Source of the DNA: Embiotoca jacksoni
Taxonomy: Eukaryota; Chordata; Actinopteri; Embiotocidae
Direction: 5' to 3'
Assembly (NCBI GenBank): GCA_022577435.1
Contig: JAKOON010000007.1
Location: 10,486,926 to 10,550,925 of the forward strand
DNA length: 64,000 nt
Shown: positions 48,411 through 59,645 of the stretch, piece by piece
How the letters are laid out: every line of letters starts with the position of its first letter
Numbering within the stretch: position 1 is the first letter of the stretch
The notes under the pieces: model-generated
The model's database searches: none
Told to the model about the DNA's origin: nothing
Seen by the model: only the letters and a program-made list of their open reading frames with translations
Made by a program: the position numbers and the translations under genes

Positions 48411-51290
48411 TGACCTAAAAATCCTAAAACATTTGCCTGCAGCCTAGCACACTGTAAGTTTTAGAGTTTTATGCTTAGTCTGCATACTTCAATGTGAGGT
48501 TGCTTCCCTGTGAATGGTTCTATCTTTTTAAAGTTTGCTATGTGCAGTATTTAGGCAGTGGCCACAGTCGATGACCTGTGAGGTCAGAGTTCAACATTTT
48601 GTAAATTACAGTCTCGGTCTGTAAATTAAGGAGCAAAAATAACACTGTCTCCAATTCTCTGTTTAATGTGGTTTACATCGGAGTCTGTACCCAGCTAACA
48701 CTACAATACTGTCGGTCTACTGTGTTCAGTCTGATATTCACACATTCAACACACACAAGCAGCCAGCAGGATAGTTCATTTCACTGGTTCCCCACTGGTT
48801 GGTGACGCACACACAGACACACACGCACACAGACACACAAATCCACACACACTCTGCCTGCAGGTAATGCCAGCGGTGGCCAGCCTTCATCTCATTTGTG
48901 TCTCATCTATCCCTCTGAGTCATAACAACCACAGAGAAACTGAGGCATACCTGGAAAACAAATGGGGAGAACCACCGAACCATTTGGTCAAATTAAATAA
49001 AGTGAATGCAGAAGAGGAGCTTTTGTTTTCTAACAATCTTTTTTTTTTTGCTCCTGGCGCAGCACCCACATCTAAAACATATTGAACTGATAAATATTAT
49101 TTCATTGTGCTCTGCATAAGAGATTTTGAGGTTTCACTATAAAAAAAAAAAAAAGTTTTACTAAAACAAATGTGTTTTGACATTCCTTCCTGCTGATTTT
49201 GTACTTTTATCAGATCAGATACGTGTGAGAATTCAGGTAGGTCTACTCAGGCACTGAAGATGCGATATTACTGTCAATGTGAATGATGGTCAATGAACTA
49301 CAAATACAGACTGCACAAGTATCTGCCCACTGTGTATAAGCTTTTTAGCCTCTGAGAAACTATAATTACATATGACAGAGAACCCGTATGCTGTTTGCAG
49401 AGGAAGACCTTTAATCTACTGCCTACACATTAACAGTGTTGCTAAGTCCCATGCTACAGCTTTCATGTTAGCGTGCACTAACAGACCATGATGTTAGGTT
49501 TGAAGCTAACCCTGGAAATAGCTCCCTGTTACTGAAGGGGCAAGCTTTGATCCTTCTGTGAGCATTAGCCATGGCTATATCTGGTTCAGATGACAGGCTG
49601 TGGGCTTGGTTATCTCTTTTCTCCATATTGACATCTCTGCACATTTCTGACATATTTGAAGTGATACTAAATACTACTGTACACCAAAAATATAAGTCCT
49701 CTTATAGGAGAGTCAACGAACCGTTCAATATCAAATCATTTAGTAATGAAGAAAAATGTGTCATCAGCAAATCGCTCAAATGTTTTAGTGTGTTTTGTAA
49801 ATCAAATTATAGTGAGAAGAAATCAGGACAAAAAGAAAAGGGAGATGGAACAGTTTCCCTGTGGTGTGCTAACAAGGAGAATAATTCGTATATAGCAGGT
49901 TTTTATAATTGTCCAAAGTTTGACCTGTTCATGGCCGTTTCTGGTTTTTACCCACATGAAGCAAAGTTTGACCTTAATTTTGAGAAACTTGAAAGAAGGA
50001 ATTGTAGATGAATGTGTGGTTCCTTCCATGACAATTATCTCAATTTTGGAGTTGGTTCATTGAGATAAACAATGAACCAAGTGCAAATGTTCCTGTCAGG
50101 TGCCATTAAACCATCACATCAGAAGAAAAGGGCATAATTAAAAAATGGTAAAACAAAAAACTATATATAAAACAAGATGAAAATCCGGCATTTATGCGTT
50201 TCATGGATTAATTGGATGAAAATCATGATCCCTTCATCGTTCCACACGGATCGTAGTTTCCCAAATAAAATAGTCCACACCCAAACACAGAACTATACAT
50301 ACGCAGTGCCCTTAATCATCCTTTTTCAACCGAGACAGAGTTTAACTGACCGTGTCACTTCAACAAGGTTCTCCTTCAGCGGGAAAGGCTGAAAAAAAAT
50401 AAACCCTGTTACACAAAATGGAAATACCTACAATACCACCACATAAATCTCAAAACATCATCTTAGGAAGTTCATGTGACATGATTAAAAGCTCTAGAAC
50501 AGCTAATTGTCTTCCTGGTAACGTTGTGCTGTCAGCTACTAATGAAATGTACAGAGGAAGTCACAAAAGTAGTCGTAGGTTAAATTCAAAAGAATCCTTA
50601 TTACGACATAAAGAGCTGAATTAGCTCTATAAAAAGGTCAGAACATAGCCTAATCATTAATACAAATAAATCTACGCACACTCCAAAATACAAATTATGG
50701 AGTCAAGCACCTGTCGAGGTCCTCTGCTCTCACAAACGCAAACACACACAGACACACATATCACGCTGTGACACGTCACATGGCGAAGTGGCGGCAGACC
50801 CTGAGGGAGCGGAGTGACCACACGTCTCGAGTATTTCATGTCTGTCTGCAGGCGGTGACATTAACAACCCAAGGTGATTTAACTTCCTAATTCATCCACC
50901 TCCGTTATTTATGAGCCAGCAAGGCTTTTTAGCAAGCACTGATGGATCTCTCATACTCTTTATTCTCCACCCTGAGGACTTGGTGGCAGCACAAAAACTG
51001 AGATGGAAGGAAAGGAGAGGTGGAGAAAAGTGGGAAACAAAATAGTGTTTCAGAGGTGTGACAGGGTCATGGTTAGTTGCTAAGCCACCCAGGACAATAA
51101 ATTTCATTTTGTTGAAGTGCTACTCCTTTTTTTTCTTGTTCCGACACTGCTCATACATTTATTTCATTCTCTTGCCGTGTCCAAGCTCCAACACCATTTT
51201 TCTCATCATGAAGTGTCTTTCTTATCTCAAAGATATCCTCTCCACAAGTAATCTGTCTCTGCAGAAGACCTTTCTAGGCCTGTATATACC
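48411..51290. other. AT-rich stretch without recognised gene
   Basis: The 146-codon plus frame at 49571-50011 is the longest non-repetitive complete frame here, but codon use is AT-driven, no motif is visible and splice context is poor. An imperfect CA tract lies at 48805-48850. Confidence 0.45.
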
Positions 51291-51293
51291 CTT

Positions 51294-51339
51294 GCACACG
51301 CACACGCGCACGCACACGCACATGCACACGCACACGCAC

Positions 51340-51393
<54 letters not shown>
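51294..51393. repeat. (CACG)n/(CA)n microsatellite
   Basis: CACACG-type units pass into pure (CA)n. Confidence 0.97.
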
Positions 51394-51398
<5 letters not shown>

Positions 51399-51869
51399 CT
51401 GGGTATCTCTTGTCTCTTCCCCCAAGTGTTCCTTAACTTCCCGACGTTTGGCCTGAAGGCTGCTGTGATCTTCACTTCAGACTCTTTGCTCGTCATATTA
51501 CCTGGAGAGCAGAAATGTCAGGATCCAACCAACACCGGGTGCACACATGCACACGCATTCGAATGCACACACAGTTATTCATCTTCTTTCTCTAGATTGT
51601 GGATGCTGTGCTTATCCACTTTTTTCTATTGAAATACAGAAGCGTTAAGACTCCCTGTGCAGTTTTCTTGTAAAAATAGTTATACTTGCATTCAAATATT
51701 TATCAAACTTCATTGTGCATTTACATTGTTTGCATCCATGTTTACAAGCAAACAACTGATCCCTTTCCTGCCTTTGCTGGTGCATTGCTGTTTTTTTTTT
51801 TAAAATGTATTACTAATACACTTTGATCAGTGAAATAGTGTGACTCCCTTGGTAGGACTGTGGACCTTG
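51394..51869. other. No recognised feature
   Basis: Nothing supported. Confidence 0.35.
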
Positions 51870-52100
51870 ACTTTGATATTGGTTACTAAACAATACTTGT
51901 TTTCTTAAGATAAATAAAAGAAAATGACAACACACATTATAGTACAAATCTTTAGTTTTCATGCAGTTTAGAGGGGGAGAGTGTAGGTTATTTTTTTTAG
52001 CGCTAAAATTTACTGATGTTCCCTAAACGTCTCATAGAAAGTAGCTAGATGGTAAAATTAACTGATGTTCCCTCTTCCTTGGGAGCAAAAGAGGAAACAG
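51870..52100. repeat. Within-window repeat family, copy B
   Basis: Shares GACTTTGATA, GGTTACTAAA, AGTACAAATCTTTAGTTTTC, CATGCAGTTTAGAGGGGGAG and TTACTGATGTTCCC with copy A. The second half is missing. Confidence 0.65.
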
Positions 52101-54180
52101 CGTGACTTCTAGATGGAGTCAAAGGTTCTGTAGAGGGAGAAGGCTTTGATGGATTCTTTCAAACAAAGACTGTGATGATTTCCTTTATCTAACCAAATTA
52201 TATTTGCACATAAACTGAACCAAACTTTACCAACTGAGGCGTGAGATTATAAAATAGAGTGAATTTTTAATCTATAGGAAAATAAACTCCAAATAACTGG
52301 TAAAAATCAGCAGGAAAATACTATAATACTACAGTAGTCAATGAGTTCACTTCAAGGTAATTCCAAATATTACGTTGGTATTATCTTGACACTGCAGGTC
52401 AGCAAAATATGCAAAATTATGGTCAGACAGAATTCCTTTGGCGATCAATTAAAACTCAGTTTAGCACAGCTAATTCTCAGAACTTTGTCTCTACTTTTCC
52501 CGTTTAATTCTTTAAAAAATAACATTGAAAAATCCAAGGAACTCATTAGGAGATAACAGTGCAGTAAAATAATATTGACTAAAAAAGGGTTTTATGTGCC
52601 ATTCTTAAGACCAGCTATAGAAAAGATAATTTTGTTTAATTTGGAGAACCTGTTTTAGTTTTTGTCTATCGCTCTTATTCTCTCTTACAATCTTCCTTCC
52701 CATTCAATTAATTTTGAACGATTTAAAAATGCTCCAATGGCGAATGTGTCTGGCAAATAACAACCTTGACAGTTTGCGACAGTATGTGTCCATGCACGTA
52801 TGTACATGCAATTTCTTTTCAGTGTCAACGGGTTCCACATTACTGATAACTGTGACAGGTCAGATCAGGTGAGGACAACAAGCAGAAGCGAGAATATGGG
52901 AGCTCAGCTTGAGGTCACAGATATGTATTCCGAGTGACCAGCAGGCCATTCAAACCACAGTAGTTAGAGAACACCCACAGAGAGCTACAAACCACAGTGT
53001 ATTAAAATTGTATTAGATTTGTTCTTGGTGTGATTTTTGTTCCATTTTATACAGTGCGGCATTCTTTCACTGGACTCCATTATTTATGTTAAATTATTTT
53101 ATGTTAAACAAGTTTTTAACAAAACGTGTTTCAGCTCTTATGATGTGTGGTGCTTCTGTGTGGGTGACTGTAACATAGAACATAATAATATATGTATTGT
53201 TATAAGATATGGACCAGTATAGGGTATACAGGCAGAAGGTCTAGCTATTCCCAATGGAGCAGTGGGAGGTCAGGGAGAAAATGCCAAATGCCTTGAAAAA
53301 TATGTACATATGAAATGAGCAAACCAGATACCTACATTATGATCCACTTAAAAAAATGTTCACGATAACAAAGAAATGGAATCCAGTATGAAACTTGGAT
53401 ACATCAAAACTCAACAAAGAAATTTCAAAAATGAAAACACTTTGCCCTGTAAACAATCAATATAGGGAGTTCATTTCAGTTTTAATACGAGTAAAACAAA
53501 AGCCTTTTATCAGCTTCCAGACACAACAACCAGTAACTGAAGTTTTCAGGACACAGTTGACAGTGTGTCTCTGCTAAGGTGCACAATTCAAGAGTGCAGA
53601 GAGCCTTTGGGCACCCCGAGTACCTCAGGCCAAGTACCGAATATCACCAAATACAATTATTGAACATGGAGAAGTTATTAAGGTTACATGGGAACTTGGA
53701 TCCTTGGGCAGAAATGATATTCTATTTGAAATTTTAACATGGATTAAATATGAACGTGAGACATAATGTGTAGAATATATAAGTGCAGAAACTCACCTTT
53801 AATCCTCTCACTGAGCCTCAAATCTTTTTGATATGCTGTAGCTCCTTTAAACTCCCGGAGTCACAATCTCCAATCAGTGTTCAAAAAGGACATGCCCCTG
53901 GCGAGTGAGACAATATTATCTCCGAACTTTTAAGACCTGATCTGATATCAGCCCTCTGGCACAAAAGCTACACCTCTTGCTCCATCGTGCATTATGTAAA
54001 TCCGTGCACGCTGATACAGGGTCAGCTGAGGGGAGCGGTGGCAGACACGAAGCCCTGCAGGATCTGATGCGAGTTCAGCAGATGTCTGGTTAAACCACCC
54101 ACAGGGCGAGCAACGCTGTCTGCACGATACGGCCAGAGTGACCTCAGAGCTGCCTGTCACCTTATCTCTCGCCACAAGGA
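52101..54180. other. Unassigned; weak minus-strand exon candidate at ~53797-53860
   Basis: On the minus strand a strong donor (TTAAAG/gtgagt) at 53796 is preceded by the open reading FKGATAYQKDLRLSERIK. The acceptor is ambiguous (AGCTACAG gives 40 nt). Otherwise AT-rich. Confidence 0.25.
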
Positions 54181-54248
54181 TACGCGCACACGCGTGCACG
54201 TACGCACGTGCACACACGCACGCATGCACGTGCACACACGCACGCGTG

Positions 54249-54287
<39 letters not shown>
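54181..54287. repeat. Alternating purine-pyrimidine tract, Z-DNA prone
   Basis: About 60 bases of mixed ACGC, GTGCAC and CGCG units followed by about 21 CA units. It contains short palindromes GTGCAC and ACGCGT. Confidence 0.95.
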
Positions 54288-55159
54288 CTACTTTCCATTT
54301 CCATGTATTTTTGGGCTTTTATAGCAAGCCACTGCATTAACACTTTATAGGTATATGATGTTTTTAATCCAGCTGTTGTAACATAAGTATAACAGTTGAA
54401 TGAGCTTCACCTGCTGGGTCAAAAACATATCCAACAACGAATAAAAAGGACACAAAGTAACTGAACTAAAACTTGACCAGAAATGCATCGCAGCAATTGG
54501 AGTCAGGGATAAAAGGGAGAAGAACGAAGTAAGGCATCTTGATGTCTGAAAGTATTGGTTATTTACTTACACGTTCTGTGTACAGCTCTGTGATTCACCT
54601 CCCGTGAACTAGATTAAGAAGACTGCCCTAGTGTTTTGAAGGCAGGAGGGAGAAGACGAGAGGCTGATTAGGTATGTAAGCATGGAGGCCTTGCTATTTT
54701 GTATTTAGCTTCCGGCTAGTGAGGCAACATCTATGAATTGCAATAAAGTGAAGGACATAAAGGGAGTTGTATTGTAGATGAGCTGTAGCAGCTAAGACAG
54801 ACGATTTTTGGAGTCTGGCGGTTGCAATGCAATGCAGCATTACTATGGTGGTGTAGGAATATGGCTTTCTAACATCTTTGGAACACCGTTGGTGTAATTG
54901 TACTGTACTTGTTGCTTGTTGTTGAGACAGAGGATAAAATGGTTGTTACCTCGATAACTTAAAAAAAAAATGAAGCTAATGCTGCATTTGTGAATTTTGT
55001 CATTTCACTGTTGTTGGTATGCAGTAAAATAGTGTAAATAGGAATTTATTTTTTACTGACGTGGGACTGCACTGTCCTTATCAGACCATGATAAGCAGAC
55101 CATCATTAGCAGACCATGGGGTGGCTCGGTTATGTGGAAGAGTGGCAACTCAAGATGTG
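54288..55159. other. No recognised feature
   Basis: Nothing supported. Confidence 0.35.
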
Positions 55160-55640
55160 AATCTTCACTTGCCTCATGATTCGGTTCGATTTGATTCCCC
55201 TGTCAACAATTCGATTGCACCATGCAGTTAAGAGGGAGAGACTGTAACTGAGGTTCTTTTCTTTAGCAACAAATTACAGATGTCTCCTAAATGCCTCACA
55301 TGCAGACTATCAGTATCAGTACTATCACTATCAGACGCTAGCTAGGCAGCTGTGCACGGAGAAGCCTTCAGTTATTGCAACAATCACAACTTGTACGGTG
55401 GCCAAGAATGGTTCATTTGAAAAGATTGAAATAAGGCATTCTAATTTAAGATTGAAATTCAAATCAAGTGATCTTATCTACCTGGCGAGGTTCTTAATCT
55501 ACCTGGGTGGGCTGCCCAAGCAGAACCTATTTAGGACATGCTTGGATATACTTTTGTGAAATTATGATCTGTGAAATTGACACCAAATCCTCCATTTTCA
55601 CATCATGATGAATCTTAGAATCGAGAAATCTCCATATATC
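55160..55640. repeat. Within-window repeat family, copy C (longest)
   Basis: Starts near TGATTCGGTTCGATTTGATT and ends near GATGAATCTTAGAATCGAGA. Internal blocks are CATGCAGTTAAGAGGGAGAG, CTAGGCAGCTGTGCACGGAG, AATTTAAGATTGAAATTC and GGGCTGCCCAAGCAGAACC. The outer AATCGA-type ends suggest a nonautonomous DNA transposon. Class not assigned. Confidence 0.65.
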
Positions 55641-57141
55641 TAGTGAATACAGAAAAAAGCACGTACTCGGTTAACAGCAGCACTTGGATAAAAGCCAAAC
55701 TTTAAAATATTTTTTTCAAATAACAGAACAAAATGACTCATTCTTATTCATTTCTCTCCTAAAATGAAAAACAAGTCGAGAGTATCTTTCTCAACATAAC
55801 ATAACACTTCACTAATATTCAAACATTGACTTTTTTAATATAATATCTGGGTACATTAGAAGGCTTATAAATTGGGCCCTAGCTGGATTCAGGACAATAA
55901 AACTGATGGAAGAACAGACTAAAGTCACAAGAGAAAAATTAAAGAGAGAATGTGAGAGTAATAACCGGAAACTGCTATGAAAACTGTTAACAGATGAGTC
56001 CCATTTAGGATGTAATTGTGTCTGTGTGTACAGTGGAGTAGTTTATCTGCTCCTTCCACTGTTCATGCAAAAAAATAAAAACAAATCACCATGTAATTTT
56101 TGTCTGATGATGTCAGAAAACACAAAAATGTGCAAGCACATACAAGCAGAGAGCAAGAGTTTGTGGGAGAAAGCCAGTGATGAGGAAAAAGAAAGCAAGA
56201 GTCAGAAAATGAGAAATATGTTGGCAAAATGAAGCACAAAACAGAGAATGAGTCCAGGGAGAAAAAAACAAGTTGGAGTCAGGAATAGAAAATGAGAGAA
56301 AACAAAGGAAGGGAGACTATAATGAGGGAAAAACAGATGAGTGAGGCCATAGGCTTAATGCAGTGTCCTCTGTAACAAAGCAAACTAAACAGATAAGCTC
56401 TTGTAACTAAGGTACTGCCCGTTTAATAGATTGCCCAGCAATGCTACTGTCATTAACAAAACACTGTTGGGGAGGAAAAGTAATTAAACAGCCTGCACAA
56501 ATAAGACACAGACTGATTATTTAATGAAATAAACTGGAGAATGTGGATAAGCATTTCCCCATCCAAACATAAGTTTTCATAACACTCTACTGCCTGTCCA
56601 AGATCCTCTCACACACAAAAGAGTCACTACAAGGGAACTCAGAAAAAAACAAAACAAAACGGTTTCCCAACAACACAATACTGACATGATAATAATGGGA
56701 TTACATTAGTGAGACAGTGTGTGCTGTAGGATAACACACTCTGTGGCTCTATGTGTTCAGCAAACTGCAAATAAACCTTTTCACCTCAGTAAGTCGAAGA
56801 AAACTCACCGAAAGACAAAAATTCTGACTGTAATGCCATATGGGCTTTGAATCAATCCCCATTTGATTTAGTATTAACTAGTTTCTCTTTGGCTCCTGGT
56901 ACAGCGAAGCTGGTTATTTTTTAAAGCCTTTAGCTGATGATATAAATAACAATTACTGTGATCATGGAGATGTTGCATAGCAATCTGGCAATTATCCCCA
57001 TTAAAGTGTGTGAGTGTGTAAAAGGAAGGTCACAAGAAGTTGGAGGAGCCATTAACTACTTGTAATTAACATAAAGGACCTCTTACCGTTGCCATAGCAA
57101 GCAGATGTCACAGATGAAAAACTGAGCTCACACCAACCCAA

Positions 57142-57142
<1 letters not shown>
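55641..57142. other. No recognised feature
   Basis: AT-rich and A-rich sequence; no support for a gene. Confidence 0.4.

Positions 57143-57186
<44 letters not shown>
57143..57186. repeat. (CA)n microsatellite
   Basis: About 22 units. Confidence 0.98.
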
Positions 57187-57188
<2 letters not shown>

Positions 57189-57493
57189 CATTTGATATTT
57201 ACAGTGAAGGAAATCATTATTTGATCCCTTGCTGATTTTGTAAATTTGCCCACTGACAGAAATGAACGGTCTATAATTGTAATGGTAGGTTTATTTTAAC
57301 AGTGAGAGACAGAATATATATATATATGTATTAAAAAAAAAAAGAAATCCAGAAAATCACATCATATAAAAGTTATAAACTGATTTGGATTTGATTGTGT
57401 GAAATAAGTATTCGATCCCCGACCGACCAGAAAGAATTCTGGTTCCCACAGACCGGTTAGATTAGTCCTCTCGCTTTAAGAAAGTACTCCGAA

Positions 57494-57589
57494 TCTCAAC
57501 TCGTTAACTGTATAAAAGACACCTGTCTCAACTCATTACCTGTATAAAAGACACCTGTCTCAACTCATTACCTGCATAAAAGACACTTG
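57494..57589 (+). repeat. Three tandem 32-bp units with TATAAAAG
   Basis: Units start at 57494, 57526 and 57558 (TCTCAACTC.TTA.CTG, then TATAAAAGACACCTG). TATAAAAG occurs at 57511 and 57543, and CATAAAAG at 57575. They sit just upstream of the transposase reading frame and could act as a promoter region. Confidence 0.9.
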
Positions 57590-57627
57590 TCCAAAGAATC
57601 AATCAGTCAGATTCCAACCTCTCTACC

Positions 57628-58195
57628 GTGGGCAACACCAAAGAGCTGTCTAAGGACGTCAGGGACAAGATTGTAGACCTGCACGAGGCTGGAATAGGCT
57701 ACAAGACCATCGGCAAGCAGCTCAGTGAGAAGGAGGCAACTGTTGGTGCGATTATTCGGAAATGGAAGAAACACAAAATGACCGTCGATCGCCCTCGGTC
57801 TGGGGCTCCACGCAAGATCTGGCCTCGTGGGGTATCGATGATCATGAGAAAGGCCCTCAGCCAGGACACTGAAAATGGGTCGTGGACGGGTCTTCCAGCA
57901 CGACAATGACCCAAAACATACGGCCGAGGCAACAAAGGAGCGACTCAAGAAGAAGCACATTAAGGTCATGGAGTGGTTTAGCCAGTCTCCGGACCTTAAT
58001 CCCATAGAAAATCTGTGGAGGGAGCTGAAGCTTCGAGTTGCCAAGCGACAGCCTCGAAACCTTAAGGGTTTGGAGATGATCTGCAAAGAGGAGTCGACCA
58101 AAATCCCTCCCGAGATGTGTTCAAACCTGGTGACCAACTACAAGAAACGTCTGACCTGTGCGCTCGCCAACAACGGTTTCTCCACCAAGTACTGA
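57628..58195 (+). pseudogene. Tc1-like transposase, internally deleted and frameshifted
   Basis: The N-terminal segment (57628-57870) has the paired-like helix-turn-helix region (SKDVRDKIVDLHEAGIGYKT, then IGKQLSEKEATVGAI), then RPRSGAPRK. The C-terminal segment (57875-58195, another frame) has VFQHDNDPKHTAEATKE and SQSPDLNPIENLWRE, with exactly 34 residues between Asp and Glu, the DD34E spacing. The roughly 180 codons that should join them, including the first catalytic Asp, are absent. The junction lies near 57850-57875. The start position reads GTG rather than ATG. The C-terminal half is well preserved to its TGA at 58193-58195. Confidence 0.92.
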
Positions 58196-58340
58196 GTCAT
58201 GTTTTGCTAGAGGATCAAATATTTATTTCACACAATTTATATGATGTTATTTTCTGGATTTTTTTTTTTTTTTTTTTTATAAACCTAACCCTGAATTATA
58301 TTATTTTTGTATTATTACAATTTACATGCTACTAAATTGT

Positions 58341-58479
58341 CTCCACAATTATATTGCAGTTTCAAATGTAACTACTGTCTGGATGACTCACACAGGTAAT
58401 AAGAGGGTGGAACAAAAAGTTAACATTTTAACATCAAATAGCATCAGGCTAAAGACCCGCAGAACAGAACTTTAACTGC
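58341..58479. other. No recognised feature
   Basis: Short spacer. Confidence 0.3.
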
Positions 58480-58900
58480 GCTCTCAGGCACAGAGACATC
58501 CCGGGGGAACTTCTATCACTGCAGCAGCTACATGTTGCCGCTCACGGCATTTAAAAAAAAAAAGTTTTTGACCCCACTGCTGTGACCACCGAACAAAAAT
58601 TCCATTTCTGGGTTTTTCTCTCCGTTGTAGACACGATTGACCAAAGAACCGCTGATCCCCGTGGCTAATTTTACATGCATCAACCTTTATAACAGGCTTT
58701 GCGTGGACCATTTATGGTGGAATGTGGGCGTGTTGAAGGCGGGATGCGAGGCCGATCTGCGTGCGCACATTTCCACGTGGACTGTGATTTATAAAGGGAA
58801 CATTGCGTGCAGGTGTGCGTGCGCATTTTCTGCTTTTGTGCGCACGTGCACTTTTAGTATGGCTTCTACGCACTGTTTTATAAATGAGGCCCCAGGTCAT
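58480..58900. mobile_element. Nonautonomous DNA-transposon-like repeat
   Basis: CpG-rich with GCGTGCGCAC-type motifs and the end TTTTATAAATGAGGCCCC at 58878-58893. That terminal phrase is familiar from abundant fish DNA-transposon-derived repeats. Open frames on both strands (58637-58909, 58712-58906) have no motif. Confidence 0.5.
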
Positions 58901-59583
58901 TTGCACTGAATGTTTTCATTGCCACAGGCTTCTTGAAGCATTTCCAGGGTGTCCATTCGCAATTTTGAGAGTTTCACACAAAATTTGATGTGCTCTCTGC
59001 TCAAGTTTCAGGTGTGTAAACTAGACGTACATGTAGTCTGATATTAAAACTTTTTTCCAAAACAGAATGCAGAGAAATATGCTTTGGGTAATTTAGACAT
59101 TGTTCTGTTTACGTTTTTTTGTTGTTATATAGTTATTTATAATTATTAAGTAACTGTAAAATACCCCGCCTCCATTACATGTGTTTTGTCACAAGTATTT
59201 GATAACCACATTCCAGTCAATATCATATTAATATCAGAATGTCTTTGCTTCCTAAAATTGGTATCAGCATCAGCCCCCAAAATCCAACATCAGTCAGGCT
59301 CTAAAAACAAAAATCCTTTTATATTTGAAAAAGAAAGATCCAAACAATCCTGCTGACTGCTTCACATTGTGTTCCTCTTGGGATGCTTAATTTCTTGTAT
59401 TTTCCTCATTATTACCGCAGTGTGTCTCTTTCTCTTTCTCTGTCTTGTGCTTTTAGAAGTGTTTGCCCAAAATATCATGAAAACAGAGCCTTTTTATCCT
59501 TTACGCCAAACAAAACAGACCACAAGGGAACCAGTAAAACATTGTCCCCTTTCCCTTGCTTCTCTTCCACTCTGTCTGTGTAG
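58901..59583. other. No recognised gene
   Basis: AT-rich; ends in a long pyrimidine tract at about 59546-59582 that forms the acceptor of the next candidate. Confidence 0.35.
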
Positions 59584-59645
59584 AAGAGAAAAGCCAGCAT
59601 GGGGAAGTTACTAACACAATGATGGACAGAGACACTGAAACACTG
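59584..59645 (+). CDS. Candidate 62-nt internal exon, protein unknown
   Basis: Preceded by a long pyrimidine-rich acceptor (CTTCCACTCTGTCTGTGTAG) and followed by a good donor (ACACTG/gtaagg). Only one frame is open: two leading bases, then EKSQHGEVTNTMMDRDTETL, ending in phase 0. No recognised family. Being short, it could arise by chance; the splice signals are the main support. Confidence 0.3.

Larger units (their letters stand above)
57200..58340 (+). mobile_element. Tc1-like element with internal deletion
   Basis: The left end starts TACAGTGAAGGAAATC with a TATTTGATCCC direct-repeat core near 57215. A second, inner core (AAGTATTCGATCCC) lies at about 57407, giving the IR/DR arrangement of long Tc1 terminal repeats. 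On the right, AGAGGATCAAATATTTATTTC at 58210 with TTTTCTGGATT answers the inner left repeat, while the outer right repeat is decayed around 58285-58340. Two transposase segments lie between. The element is nonautonomous and recognisably of a widespread fish Tc1 family. Confidence 0.92.

Noticed and set aside
49571..50011. 146-codon plus-strand frame
   Set aside because: AT-driven codon use, no motif, no splice context; expected by chance in 64 kb of both strands.
57607..58137. 176-codon minus-strand frame
   Set aside because: Antisense shadow of the Tc1 transposase halves.
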